DNA of 14,962 nt from Phosphoribacter sp964558825 (GTDB lineage: Bacteria > Actinomycetota > Actinomycetes > Actinomycetales > Dermatophilaceae), in contig CAZLGB010000075.1 of the NCBI GenBank assembly GCA_964558825.1, positions 1 through 14,962 of the forward strand, given 5' to 3'. The position numbers and the translations under genes were made by a program. Positions 6,144 through 13,390 of this stretch are shown here, in pieces. The notes under the pieces are model-generated. The model worked only from the letters and a program-made list of their open reading frames with translations. It had not been told where the DNA came from and ran no database searches. Position 1 is the first letter of the stretch. Every line of letters starts with the position of its first letter.

Positions 6144-9100
6144 TCAGCTCGGACCGACGACGACGATGAGGTCGCCGCCCTCGAGCTGCTGGTGAGCGCC
6201 GATGGCCAGGCGGCGCACGGTCCCGGCCACCGGGGTCGTGATGTTCGCCTCCATCTTCATCGCCTCGATCGTCGCGACGACCGCGCCGGCCGCCAGGACA
6301 TCGCCCACCGCGACGACGGGCGTGACGACACCGGCGAAGGGCGCGGCGACCTCACCCGGCTCGCTCGCGTCGGCCTTCTCGGCGGCGGCGACGTCGGCCT
6401 TGACCGAGCGGTCGCGGACCGCCACCGGGCGCAGCTGCCCGTTGAGCGTGCACATGACCTGGCGCATGCCCTTGGCGTCGGCCTCGCCGATGGACACGAC
6501 GCCGAGGATCAGCCGCTTGCCGGCCTCGATCTCGACCTCGTACTCCTGGCCCGGGGTGAGGCCGTGGAGGAACTCGACGGTGTCGAGCACCGACAGGTTG
6601 CCGTAGGCGTCGCGAGACTCCTCGAACGCCTTCGTCGGGCCGGGGAAGAGCAACCGGTTGAGCGTCCCCGTCGGGTCGGCAACCAGGTCGACCTCGTCCT
6701 GCTCGGTGAGCTCGGTGAGCCGCGGTCCGACCTGGCGCCCCTGCAGGGCTCGGGTCCGGAACGGCTCGGGCCAACCGCCCGGTGGCACCCCGAGCTCACC
6801 TTCGAGGAAGCCGATGACCGAGTCGGGGATGTCATAGCGCTCCGGATGGGCCGCGAAGTCGGCCGGGTCGGCGCCGAGGCCGACGAGCGCGAGCGCCAGA
6901 TCGCCGACGACCTTGCTCGACGGCGTCACCTTGACGATATTGCCGAGGATGTGGTTCGCCGCGGCATACATGTCCTCGACGGCCTCGAAGCGCTCGCCGA
7001 GGCCGAGGGCGATGGCCTGCTGACGCAGGTTGGACAGCTGACCACCGGGGATCTCGTGGTGGTAGACGCGCCCGGTCGGTGAGGCGAGCCCGCTCTCGAA
7101 GGGCCGGTAGATGCGCCGGACGGCCTCCCAGTAGGGCTCGAGCGCGAAGACGTTGTCGATGTCGAGCCCGGTCGGGCGGTCGGTCCCGTCGGTCGCCGCG
7201 ACGAGCGCCGAGAGCGAGGGCTGGGAGGTCGTGCCCGCCATCGACGAGCAGGCCGCGTCGACGGCATCGACGCCCGCCTGGATCGCCGCGAGCAGGGTGC
7301 CGATCTGCCCGCCGGCGGTGTCATGGGTGTGTAGGTGGACGGGCAGGTCGAAGCGCTCGCGCAGGGCCGAGACCAGCCGTGCGGCAGCGGGTGCGCGCAG
7401 CAGGCCGGCCATGTCCTTGATGGCGAGCACGTGCGCCCCGGTGCCGACGATCTGCTCGGCCAGGCGCAGGTAGTAGTCGAGGGTGTAGAGCTGCTCGCGC
7501 GGGTCGAGCAGGTTGCCCGTGTAACAGAGCGCGACCTCGGCGACGGCGGTGCCGGTCGCCAGGACGGCGTCGACCGCCGGGCGCATCTGCTCGACGTCGT
7601 TGAGCGAGTCGAAGATGCGGAAGATGTCCAGCCCGGTGGCCGCCGCCTCGCGGACGAAGACGTCGGTGACCTTGGTCGGATAGGGCGTATAGCCGACGGT
7701 GTTGCGGCCGCGCAGCAGCATCTGCAGCGGGACGTTGGGCATCGCCTCGCGCAGCAGGGCCAGCCGCTCCCACGGGTCCTCGGAGAGGAAGCGCAGGGCC
7801 ACGTCATAGGTCGCCCCGCCCCAGGCCTCCATCGAGAGCAGCTGCGGGGTGAGCCGGGCGACATGCTCGGCGGCGTGGAGCAGGTCCGGCGTGCGCATGC
7901 GGGTCGCGAGCAGACTCTGGTGGGCATCGCGGAAGGTCGTGTCGGTGACCGGCACGTCAGTGCGCTCGCGCAGCTGCCGGGCGAAACCGGCGGGGCCGAG
8001 CTCGCGGAGCAGGTCGCGGCTGCCACGCGGCAGCGGGGCCCTGGAGTCGAGGTCTGGCAGCTTGCGCTGCGGGCGCAGGGTAGTCGTCGCCGGGCCGTGC
8101 GGCTGGTTGACGGTGACGTCGGCGAGATAGGACAGCAACTTGGTGCCGCGGTCGGCGGGCGTGCGGGCCCGCAACAGCTGCGGGCGCTCGTCGATGAACG
8201 AGGTCGTCGCCTCCCCCGCCTGGAAGACCGGGTCGGCGAGGACCGCCTCGAGGAAGGGGATGTTCGTCGAGACTCCGCGGATGCGGAACTCGGCGAGGGC
8301 TCGCCGCGCCCGGCGCACGGCGAGCGGGAAGGACCGCGCCCGGCAGGTGAGCTTGACGAGCATGGAGTCGAAGTGCGGGCTGACCTGCGCGCCGACGAAG
8401 ACGGTGCCGCCGTCGAGGCGGACCCCGCCGCCGCCTGCCGAGCGGTAGACCGTGATGACCCCCGCGTCGGGGCGGAATCCGTTGGCCGGGTCCTCCGTCG
8501 TGATGCGGCACTGCAGCGCCGCACCGCGCAGCTGGATGTCGTCCTGGGTCACGCCGAGGTCGGCGAGGCTCTCCCCCGAGGCGATGCGCAACTGGGCGAC
8601 GACGAGGTCGAAGTCGGTGACCTCCTCGGTCACCGTGTGCTCGACCTGGATGCGGGGGTTCATCTCGATGAAGACGTAGCGGCCGTCGGTCCCCAGGAGG
8701 AACTCGACGGTGCCCGCGTTGACATAGCCGATGGACTCGGCGAAACGCACGGCGTCGGCGCACATCCGGTCGCGCAGGGCAGGGTCGAGATTGGGGGCCG
8801 GCGCGATCTCGACGACCTTCTGGTGGCGCCGTTGGAGCGAGCAGTCGCGCTCGTAGAGGTGGATGACCGTGCCGGTCGCGTCGGCGAGGACCTGGACCTC
8901 GATATGCCGTGGGTCAGGGACGGCCTGCTCGAGGTAGAGGGTCGGGTCGCCGAACGCGGCGTCGGCTTCCCGCTGCGCCGCCTGCAGGGCGTCACGCAGC
9001 TGGGCGGGGTCATCGACCCGCCGCATCCCCCGGCCACCGCCGCCGGAGACGGCCTTGACGAAGACCGGGAAGCCGACCTGCTCGGCCGCCGCCGCGAGGA

Positions 9101-9527
9101 CGTCGAGGTCGGTGCTGGGCGGTGCGGACGTCAGCGTCGGCAGGCCCGCCGCGCGTGCCGCGGCGATGGCCTTGGCCTTGTTACCGGCGAGGTGCAGAGC
9201 CGACGGGGGCGGCCCGATGAAGGTGATGCCATGGGCCGCGCAGGCCTCGGCGAGGAGGGGGTTTTCGGAGAGGAAGCCATAGCCCGGGTAGATGGCGTCG
9301 GCCCCGCACTCGACCGCCACCTGGACGATCTGCTCGTGGTCGAGGTAGGCGCGGACCGGGTGCCCGGGGGATCCGATCTGGTAGGACTCGTCGGCCTTGA
9401 GCCGGTGCTCGCTGTTGCGGTCCTCGTGCGGGAAGACGGCGACAGTCTTGGCGCCGAGCTCCGTGGCCGCCCGGAAGGCGCGGACGGCGATCTCACCACG
9501 GTTGGCGACGAGCACCTTGGAGAACAT
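6144..9527 (-). CDS. pyc: Pyruvate carboxylase
   Basis: Biotin enzyme that makes oxaloacetate from pyruvate, bicarbonate and ATP, refilling the TCA cycle. It is 1127 residues, full length for the single-chain form. The biotin carboxylase part begins VLVANRGEIAVRAFRA; its ATP-grasp loop is KAVSGGGGRGMRRV (about 158-171) and its catalytic segment EMNPRIQVEHTVTEE (288-302). The carboxyltransferase part starts near 527 with VTDTTFRDAHQSLLATR; the metal-site HTHDTAGG lies near 730 and the carboxylated-lysine segment AIKDMAGLL near 703. The C-terminal biotinyl domain has EAMKM with the acceptor lysine at about K1091. The ATG is preceded by GGAAGG with 6-nt spacing. Only one octamer copy falls inside the gene. 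It stands alone between the tRNA-secE block and the accessory segment. A possible -10 TACGAT (minus strand, 9598-9593) is the only promoter hint. Confidence 0.98.
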   Translation of the reverse strand: MFSKVLVANRGEIAVRAFRAATELGAKTVAVFPHEDRNSEHRLKADESYQIGSPGHPVRAYLDHEQIVQVAVECGADAIYPGYGFLSENPLLAEACAAHGITFIGPPPSALHLAGNKAKAIAAARAAGLPTLTSAPPSTDLDVLAAAAEQVGFPVFVKAVSGGGGRGMRRVDDPAQLRDALQAAQREADAAFGDPTLYLEQAVPDPRHIEVQVLADATGTVIHLYERDCSLQRRHQKVVEIAPAPNLDPALRDRMCADAVRFAESIGYVNAGTVEFLLGTDGRYVFIEMNPRIQVEHTVTEEVTDFDLVVAQLRIASGESLADLGVTQDDIQLRGAALQCRITTEDPANGFRPDAGVITVYRSAGGGGVRLDGGTVFVGAQVSPHFDSMLVKLTCRARSFPLAVRRARRALAEFRIRGVSTNIPFLEAVLADPVFQAGEATTSFIDERPQLLRARTPADRGTKLLSYLADVTVNQPHGPATTTLRPQRKLPDLDSRAPLPRGSRDLLRELGPAGFARQLRERTDVPVTDTTFRDAHQSLLATRMRTPDLLHAAEHVARLTPQLLSMEAWGGATYDVALRFLSEDPWERLALLREAMPNVPLQMLLRGRNTVGYTPYPTKVTDVFVREAAATGLDIFRIFDSLNDVEQMRPAVDAVLATGTAVAEVALCYTGNLLDPREQLYTLDYYLRLAEQIVGTGAHVLAIKDMAGLLRAPAAARLVSALRERFDLPVHLHTHDTAGGQIGTLLAAIQAGVDAVDAACSSMAGTTSQPSLSALVAATDGTDRPTGLDIDNVFALEPYWEAVRRIYRPFESGLASPTGRVYHHEIPGGQLSNLRQQAIALGLGERFEAVEDMYAAANHILGNIVKVTPSSKVVGDLALALVGLGADPADFAAHPERYDIPDSVIGFLEGELGVPPGGWPEPFRTRALQGRQVGPRLTELTEQDEVDLVADPTGTLNRLLFPGPTKAFEESRDAYGNLSVLDTVEFLHGLTPGQEYEVEIEAGKRLILGVVSIGEADAKGMRQVMCTLNGQLRPVAVRDRSVKADVAAAEKADASEPGEVAAPFAGVVTPVVAVGDVLAAGAVVATIEAMKMEANITTPVAGTVRRLAIGAHQQLEGGDLIVVVGPS

Positions 9528-9832
9528 CAGTTGCCTTCCTTCGCTCGCCCGCGGCACCCAACGGCGGCGGACGGGTCGGTGCCCTTGCGTGGATCGTAGG
9601 CATGTGAGGGAGTCACCCCGATCGCCGTCCAGCATGCGCGACGGCGACATCACAACTACACCTGATCGCAGACCGTCGGCGAGCAACTCACCGCCGTGGT
9701 CGACGAGCACGTGCGCGGGCATGCCCGCGCCGATTGCGCCCGGCTTGGGGCGCCTCGGCCGTCTCAGAGGCATGCCGGAGTCGGCCAACGGCACGTCGAA
9801 TGAGTGAACAGAAGCAGCAGCACGACCGGCAG
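9528..9832. other. Gene-poor stretch upstream of pyc
   Basis: About 300 nt with no convincing gene. It must contain the pyc promoter (minus strand). It holds the 18-bp palindrome described separately. On the plus strand a 45-codon open frame (9666-9803) with no clear start ends in an ATGA overlap with a possible ATG at 9800; it reads like the tail of a lost gene, but I recognise no family. Confidence 0.4.
9713..9730. repeat. Perfect 18-bp GC-rich palindrome
   Basis: GCGCGGGCATGCCCGCGC reads the same on both strands, centred between 9721 and 9722. It is about 185 nt upstream of the pyc start, at the edge of the accessory segment. It could be a dimeric regulator operator or a remnant of an element end. 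It has no loop, so a DNA-protein site fits better than an RNA hairpin. Confidence 0.5.
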
Positions 9833-10164
9833 ATGGTGGCGGCCGCAGCCTCCGCTACCGACAGGGTGCATCGGTGTGCCCGCTTACAGTCCCGCGTTCC
9901 TAGCGGGGATGACACCACGCGCGGCGTTCCGCTACGCGATCGTCCCGTCTTGAGCGGCTCGGTCGGCGGGCGCCGCCGGCGCCACGGCTGGGTGTCGCTG
10001 CCCGATGTGGCGCACCCGGTCGAGGGACTGGTGCTGTCGTGGGCCCGCGATCCGGATGGGGCGTGGACTGCGCTGGTCGTCTACGTGCAAGGCGATGCCG
10101 GCCGTGAGCGAGTTGTCCAGGAATGGCTGCCGGCAGAGAGTCGGTGCGGCCAACCTCGACGTGA
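9833..10164 (+). pseudogene. Small actinobacterial-type ORF, apparently frameshifted near its C-terminus
   Basis: The readable core (about 9980-10138) is RRHGWVSLPDVAHPVEGL, then VLSWARDPDGAWTALVVYVQG and VVQEWLPAE. This looks like a small conserved actinobacterial protein of unknown function, but I cannot name the family. At 10136-10140 the sequence is GAGAG. Removing one AG restores a natural ending, EWLPAESVRPTST then TGA at 10162-10164. As it stands the frame instead continues as RCGQPRRDEQ and runs, without a stop, into the next gene. The start is unclear: ATG at 9833, ATG at 9800, GTG at 9866 or TTG at 9950, none with a good Shine-Dalgarno. The part before 9950 shows no recognisable pattern. 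A real two-base insertion or a sequencing error would both explain this. Confidence 0.4.
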
Positions 10165-10240
10165 CGAGCAGTCCGTGGAACGCTGGGGTGGTTTGAGGCA
10201 TCCAAAAAGGCGGCACCCCGCGGGAAACAGGAGGCACGCG

Positions 10241-11590
10241 ATGACGGTCTCGCCATCGTCACCATCGCCTGAGCGGGAGCGACAGGCCTCCGGTGGGGGA
10301 ATCTCAAGGTGGCCGCTGGGCTGGACTCTGGCCGGCGCTTTGGGTCTTGCCGGCGGCGCGGCGTTCGGGGCGTACGAGTGGTTCGTGGCCCGTCTGCCGA
10401 TCAACCTCGCTGAAGGACTCACCCCGACTCAGCTGCTCACCGGCTCACTCGCGGTGCCCGCAGCGGTGGGTGCGACTGTCGCCCTGGTCGTCAACATCCG
10501 CAAACAGGACCTCGCCGAACGCACGGCGGCCTTCACCGAGCAGCAGTACGCCGACACCCAGGCGCGTGAAGCGGAGACACGCGATCGAGAGCGTGAGGCG
10601 GCGTTCACCGACCGGTTCCGCGCCGCCTCCACCCAGCTCGGCGCGGCCGCACCTGCCGAGCGGATCGCCGGGGTCTATGCGATGGCTGCCCTCGCCGACG
10701 ACTACCCGGCCCGGCGCCAGGAATGTGTGGACGTGCTCTGCGGATACCTTCGCCTGCCCTACGACCCCGAACTAGACGACATCGCAGTCACCAGCACCAC
10801 CGTGGCCGCCAACGGAACCAGCACCACAACCACCCCGGCACGGCGCCCCCACGACACCCAAGTCCGATCCACCATCATCAGCCTCATTCGCCAACACACC
10901 CTAAATCCTGATACACCGACTAGCTGGAGCAGCCTCAGCTTCAGCCTCACGAGAGCTCACTTGCACGACCTCAACCTGACCGGGGTGACCTTCTCCGGCC
11001 CCTTGACATCGTTCCGCGAGGCGACCTTCTCGGGCAGCCTCACGTCGTTTCGCGGGGCGAGCTTCTCCGGCAGCGTCGTGACGTTCTACAAGGCGACCTT
11101 CTCCGGCGACGACACGTGGTTCAACGAGGCGACCTTCTCCGGCGACGACACGTGGTTCAACGAGGCGACCTTCTCCGGCCCCAGCACGTCGTTCCTGCAT
11201 GCGACCTTCTCCGGCGCCCGTACGTTGTTCGACGGGGCGACCTTCTCCGGCGCCCACACGTGGTTCCTGAAGGCGACCTTCTCCGGCGACCTCACGTCGT
11301 TCGAGGGGGCGACCTTCTCCGGCCCCGGCACGTGGTTCAACGAGGCGACCTTCTCCGGCGCCCACACGTCGTTCGAGGGGGCGACCTTCTCCGGCCCCGG
11401 CACGTGGTTCAACGGGGCGACCTTCTCCGGCGCCTACCCGTCGTTCGAGGGGGCGACCTTCTCCGGCGCCCACACGTCGTTCGACGAGGCGACCTTCTCC
11501 GCGCCTGTGCCCCCAGAGATTGAGGCCGTACGTCAACGGGGCACGAGATCAGCTTCAGAGGAAGGGGAAGGGGAAGGGGACACGAACTGA
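10241..11590 (+). CDS. Membrane-anchored pentapeptide-repeat-type (Pentapeptide_3-like) protein
   Basis: 449 residues. Two hydrophobic helices (about 27-50 and 65-86) anchor the N-terminus. A charged, probably coiled segment (88-122) follows. The conserved block DRFRAASTQLGAAAPAERIAGVYAMAALADDYPARRQECVDVLCGYLRLPY (124-174, broken by me as motifs TQLG, GVYAM, VLCGYLRLPY) is the one found before the repeats in many actinobacterial pentapeptide-repeat proteins. A Thr-rich linker (183-205) leads to STIISLIRQHT. From 249 to 416 come 14 units of 12 residues with consensus ATFSGxxTxFxx, then a partial unit and an acidic tail EEGEGEGDTN. The ATG has a strong AGGAGG with 6-nt spacing. The repeats should form a solenoid-like rod; function is unknown. 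The in-frame upstream extension (to 9734) is judged a relic. Codon use around 10760-10960 is less GC-rich than in the flanking metabolic genes. Confidence 0.85.
   Translation: MTVSPSSPSPERERQASGGGISRWPLGWTLAGALGLAGGAAFGAYEWFVARLPINLAEGLTPTQLLTGSLAVPAAVGATVALVVNIRKQDLAERTAAFTEQQYADTQAREAETRDREREAAFTDRFRAASTQLGAAAPAERIAGVYAMAALADDYPARRQECVDVLCGYLRLPYDPELDDIAVTSTTVAANGTSTTTTPARRPHDTQVRSTIISLIRQHTLNPDTPTSWSSLSFSLTRAHLHDLNLTGVTFSGPLTSFREATFSGSLTSFRGASFSGSVVTFYKATFSGDDTWFNEATFSGDDTWFNEATFSGPSTSFLHATFSGARTLFDGATFSGAHTWFLKATFSGDLTSFEGATFSGPGTWFNEATFSGAHTSFEGATFSGPGTWFNGATFSGAYPSFEGATFSGAHTSFDEATFSAPVPPEIEAVRQRGTRSASEEGEGEGDTN
10985..11503 (+). repeat. Tandem 36-nt repeats, 14 units plus a partial one
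   Basis: Units of exactly 36 nt run from 10985 to 11488, followed by a partial unit. Most begin GCGACCTTCTCCGGC and share the same codons, so similarity is higher in DNA than protein function requires. Units 4 and 5 (11093-11164) are identical. Units 10-11 and 12-13 differ at only 3 of 72 positions, showing a two-unit duplication. Variation is confined to residues 6-7, 9 and 11-12 of each unit. Confidence 0.95.
11561..11580 (+). repeat. Hexanucleotide microsatellite at the 3' end of the repeat-protein gene
   Basis: Three tandem GAAGGG hexamers plus GA encode the acidic Glu-Gly tail just before the stop. Slippage by whole units would change the number of Glu-Gly pairs without a frameshift. 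Confidence 0.8.
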
Positions 11591-11869
11591 CGGAGCGAGG
11601 GCACCTGGCCTCGAAGGATCCGTCCGACCGTTGTTCGAGGGACGCCGCAGGTCTTGGTAGGCGGCGCGGACGCCGCCCGCGCCGCCTACCAGCACGCCAT
11701 CGACTCCGGCGAACCCGAACACGCCCCGAGGGCCTGGGTCAACCTCGGCAACCTCGAGAAGATGGTCGGCAACGCGGACGCCGCCCGCACCGCCTACCAA
11801 CACACCATCGACTCCGGCCACCCCGAGGCCTTATCGCTCGCGCGGAACGCACTGCGCCTTCTTGAGTAG
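11591..11869 (+). pseudogene. 5'-truncated TPR-repeat gene remnant
   Basis: The open frame after the preceding TGA contains one and a half TPR-like repeats of 36 residues: DAARAAYQHAIDSG ... PRAWVNLGNLEKMVGN, then DAARTAYQHTIDSGHPEA ... ALRLLE and TAG. The repeats are near-identical in DNA (11666-11710 and 11774-11818, 3 differences in 45, offset 108 nt). The form AYxxAIDSGHPEAAPxAxxNLG is typical of actinobacterial TPR proteins many repeats long. Here only a C-terminal end of about 72 residues is left. There is no ATG or GTG start and no Shine-Dalgarno; TTG at 11654 is the only possible start. The fragment is in the same frame as the upstream repeat protein. I read it as the tail of a deleted gene. 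Confidence 0.65.
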
Positions 11870-11890
11870 GCCGCACCAGATCACTCGCCC

Positions 11891-12044
11891 CGGCTCAGAA
11901 GGGACCGTCACCGAGCCAGGCTGCGCCGAACTGGCGGCACAGTGCCCCCTAGGCGCGAACCGCAAATTGAAACGCTGTCCCCTGGCGCCACTTACGGCCC
12001 GGTGGACAGCGTTGTCTTGAGTGTGACGGTCCGCTTCAGAGCCG
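11891..12044. mobile_element. 154-bp inverted-repeat-bounded element, MITE-like
   Basis: The ends 11891-11911 and 12023-12044 are inverted copies. Both read CGGCTC, one variable base (A or T), GAAG, an optional C, then GGACCGTCAC, so 20 positions match with one mismatch and one single-base indel. Nested inside is a second perfect 10-bp inverted repeat, AACGCTGTCC (11971-11980) with GGACAGCGTT (12004-12013). There is no coding frame. This matches the size and layout of a MITE or a collapsed insertion sequence. No clear target-site duplication is visible, so a large structured RNA or an operator region upstream of the aminotransferase remains possible. Confidence 0.5.
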
Positions 12045-12122
12045 TGGCGTTACCGCCCCTGGCCGCTCAGCTGCGACCGCACTGCGGACCGGGGGCGGAC
12101 GGCATACCTCCGAGGTGGGAGC

Positions 12123-13364
12123 ATGGGCGACGTGACGAACGCCACCTTCAGCCCTCGTTTCGCCCCCCGCCGGGTCTCCCGCCGCATCGGTGCCATCGCC
12201 GAGAGCGCCACCCTCGCCGTCGATGCCAAGGCCAAGGCCCTCAAGGCCGCCGGCCGGCCGGTCATCGGTTTCGGCGCGGGCGAGCCGGACTTCCCGACGC
12301 CCGACTACATCGTCGAGGCGGCGCTGGCCGCGGCGCGCCAGCCGGCCAACCACCGCTACACCCCGGCGGCGGGGCTGCCCGATCTGCGCGAGGCGATCGC
12401 GGCCAAGACCCTGCGCGACAGCCGTTTCGACGTGCCAGCCGGTCAGGTCCTGGTGACCAATGGCGGCAAGCAGGCGGTCTACATGGCCTTCGCGACGATC
12501 GTCGACCCGGGCGACGAGGTGCTGCTGCCCGCGCCCTATTGGACGACCTATCCCGAGGCGATCGCCCTGGCCGGCGGCACGACCGTCGAGGTCTTCGCCG
12601 GCGAGGAGCAGGGCTATCTCGTCACCGTCGAGCAGCTCGAGGCCGCTCGCACCGAGCGCACCAAGGCGCTGCTCTTCTGCTCGCCGTCCAACCCGACCGG
12701 GGCGGTCTACTCCCCCGAGCAGGTCCGCGAGATCGGCCAGTGGGCGCACTCGCACGGGATCTGGGTCATCACCGACGAGATCTACGAGCACCTCACCTAT
12801 GAGGGTGTGCGCGCGGCGAGTATGCCGGTCGAGGTCCCCGAGCTCGCCGAGACCTGCATCGTGCTCAACGGCGTCGCCAAGACCTATGCGATGACCGGCT
12901 GGCGCGTGGGCTGGCTCATCGGCCCCACGGACGTCGTCGCCGCGGCGACCAACCTGCAGAGCCACCTGACGAGCAATGTCAACAATGTCGCCCAGCGCGC
13001 GGCCATCGCGGCGCTCACCGGCTCGCTCGATGCGGTCGAGCAGATGAAGGTCGCCTTCGACCGGCGCCGGCGGACCATGGTGCGGATGCTCAACGACATC
13101 GACGGGGTCGACTGCCCCAACCCGCTCGGAGCCTTCTATGCCTATCCGTCGGTCAAGGGCGTGCTCGGGCGGACCATCCGCGGCGCCAAGCCGCTGACCT
13201 CGGCCGAGCTCGCGGCGCTCATCCTCGACGAGGTCGAGGTGGCCGTCGTGCCGGGCGAGGCCTTCGGGCCGAGCGGCTATCTGCGCCTGTCCTATGCCCT
13301 CGGCGACGACGACCTCGTCGAAGGCGTCACCCGCATCCAGTCGCTGCTCGCCGAAGCCCACTGA
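12123..13364 (+). CDS. aspC: Class I PLP-dependent aminotransferase (aspartate aminotransferase-like)
   Basis: Cytosolic fold-type I aminotransferase of 413 residues, probably swapping aspartate/glutamate with their keto acids; a prephenate-using relative cannot be excluded. Visible landmarks: GFGAGEPDFPTP (49-60), PAPYWTTYPE (136-145), CSPSNPTGAVYS with N190, VITDEIYEHLTY with D218 and Y221, the PLP-binding lysine K253 in NGVAKTYAMTGWRVGW, and the substrate-carboxylate arginine R388 in YLRLSYA. The ATG has GAGG 7 nt upstream, and an octamer (12100-12107) lies 15 nt before the start. From memory, an aspC gene commonly neighbours tRNA-Trp-secE in actinobacteria, divergently; here pyc and the accessory segment lie between. 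A product linked to oxaloacetate makes pyc a sensible metabolic neighbour. Confidence 0.93.
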   Translation: MGDVTNATFSPRFAPRRVSRRIGAIAESATLAVDAKAKALKAAGRPVIGFGAGEPDFPTPDYIVEAALAAARQPANHRYTPAAGLPDLREAIAAKTLRDSRFDVPAGQVLVTNGGKQAVYMAFATIVDPGDEVLLPAPYWTTYPEAIALAGGTTVEVFAGEEQGYLVTVEQLEAARTERTKALLFCSPSNPTGAVYSPEQVREIGQWAHSHGIWVITDEIYEHLTYEGVRAASMPVEVPELAETCIVLNGVAKTYAMTGWRVGWLIGPTDVVAAATNLQSHLTSNVNNVAQRAAIAALTGSLDAVEQMKVAFDRRRRTMVRMLNDIDGVDCPNPLGAFYAYPSVKGVLGRTIRGAKPLTSAELAALILDEVEVAVVPGEAFGPSGYLRLSYALGDDDLVEGVTRIQSLLAEAH

Positions 13365-13390
13365 GCCTGCGGCTCGGCGCGCCTGTCGTC

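Noticed and set aside
7335..9599. 754-codon plus-strand open frame antisense to pyc
   Set aside because: Low-complexity composition typical of high-GC antisense frames, no domain, and fully covered by pyruvate carboxylase.
9666..9803. 45-codon frame ending in an ATGA overlap with ATG 9800
   Set aside because: Too short, no start or recognisable family, and both sides of the overlap lack a Shine-Dalgarno; noted only as a possible gene tail.
9910..9954. ATG-initiated 14-codon ORF upstream of the small frameshifted gene
   Set aside because: No ribosome site at suitable spacing and no leader-peptide character such as runs of a regulated amino acid.
10985..11503. CRISPR-like array (36-nt repeats)
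   Set aside because: The repeats are directly adjacent with no spacers, and each is a clean 12-codon unit of a protein.
10901..11536. Further repetitive open frames on the minus strand and in another plus frame over the tandem array
   Set aside because: Because the unit is 36 nt (divisible by three), any frame open in one unit is open in all; these have no start signals and no independent support.
11588..11590. Programmed stop-codon read-through from the repeat protein into the TPR fragment
   Set aside because: The context is an ordinary TGA with no visible stimulatory structure, and the 63-nt link after it encodes no sensible linker conserved with either family.
12053..12098. CCGCCCC ... 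GGGGCGG 7-bp inverted repeat before aspC
   Set aside because: Arms are short, pure GC and 32 nt apart; expected by chance in this composition.
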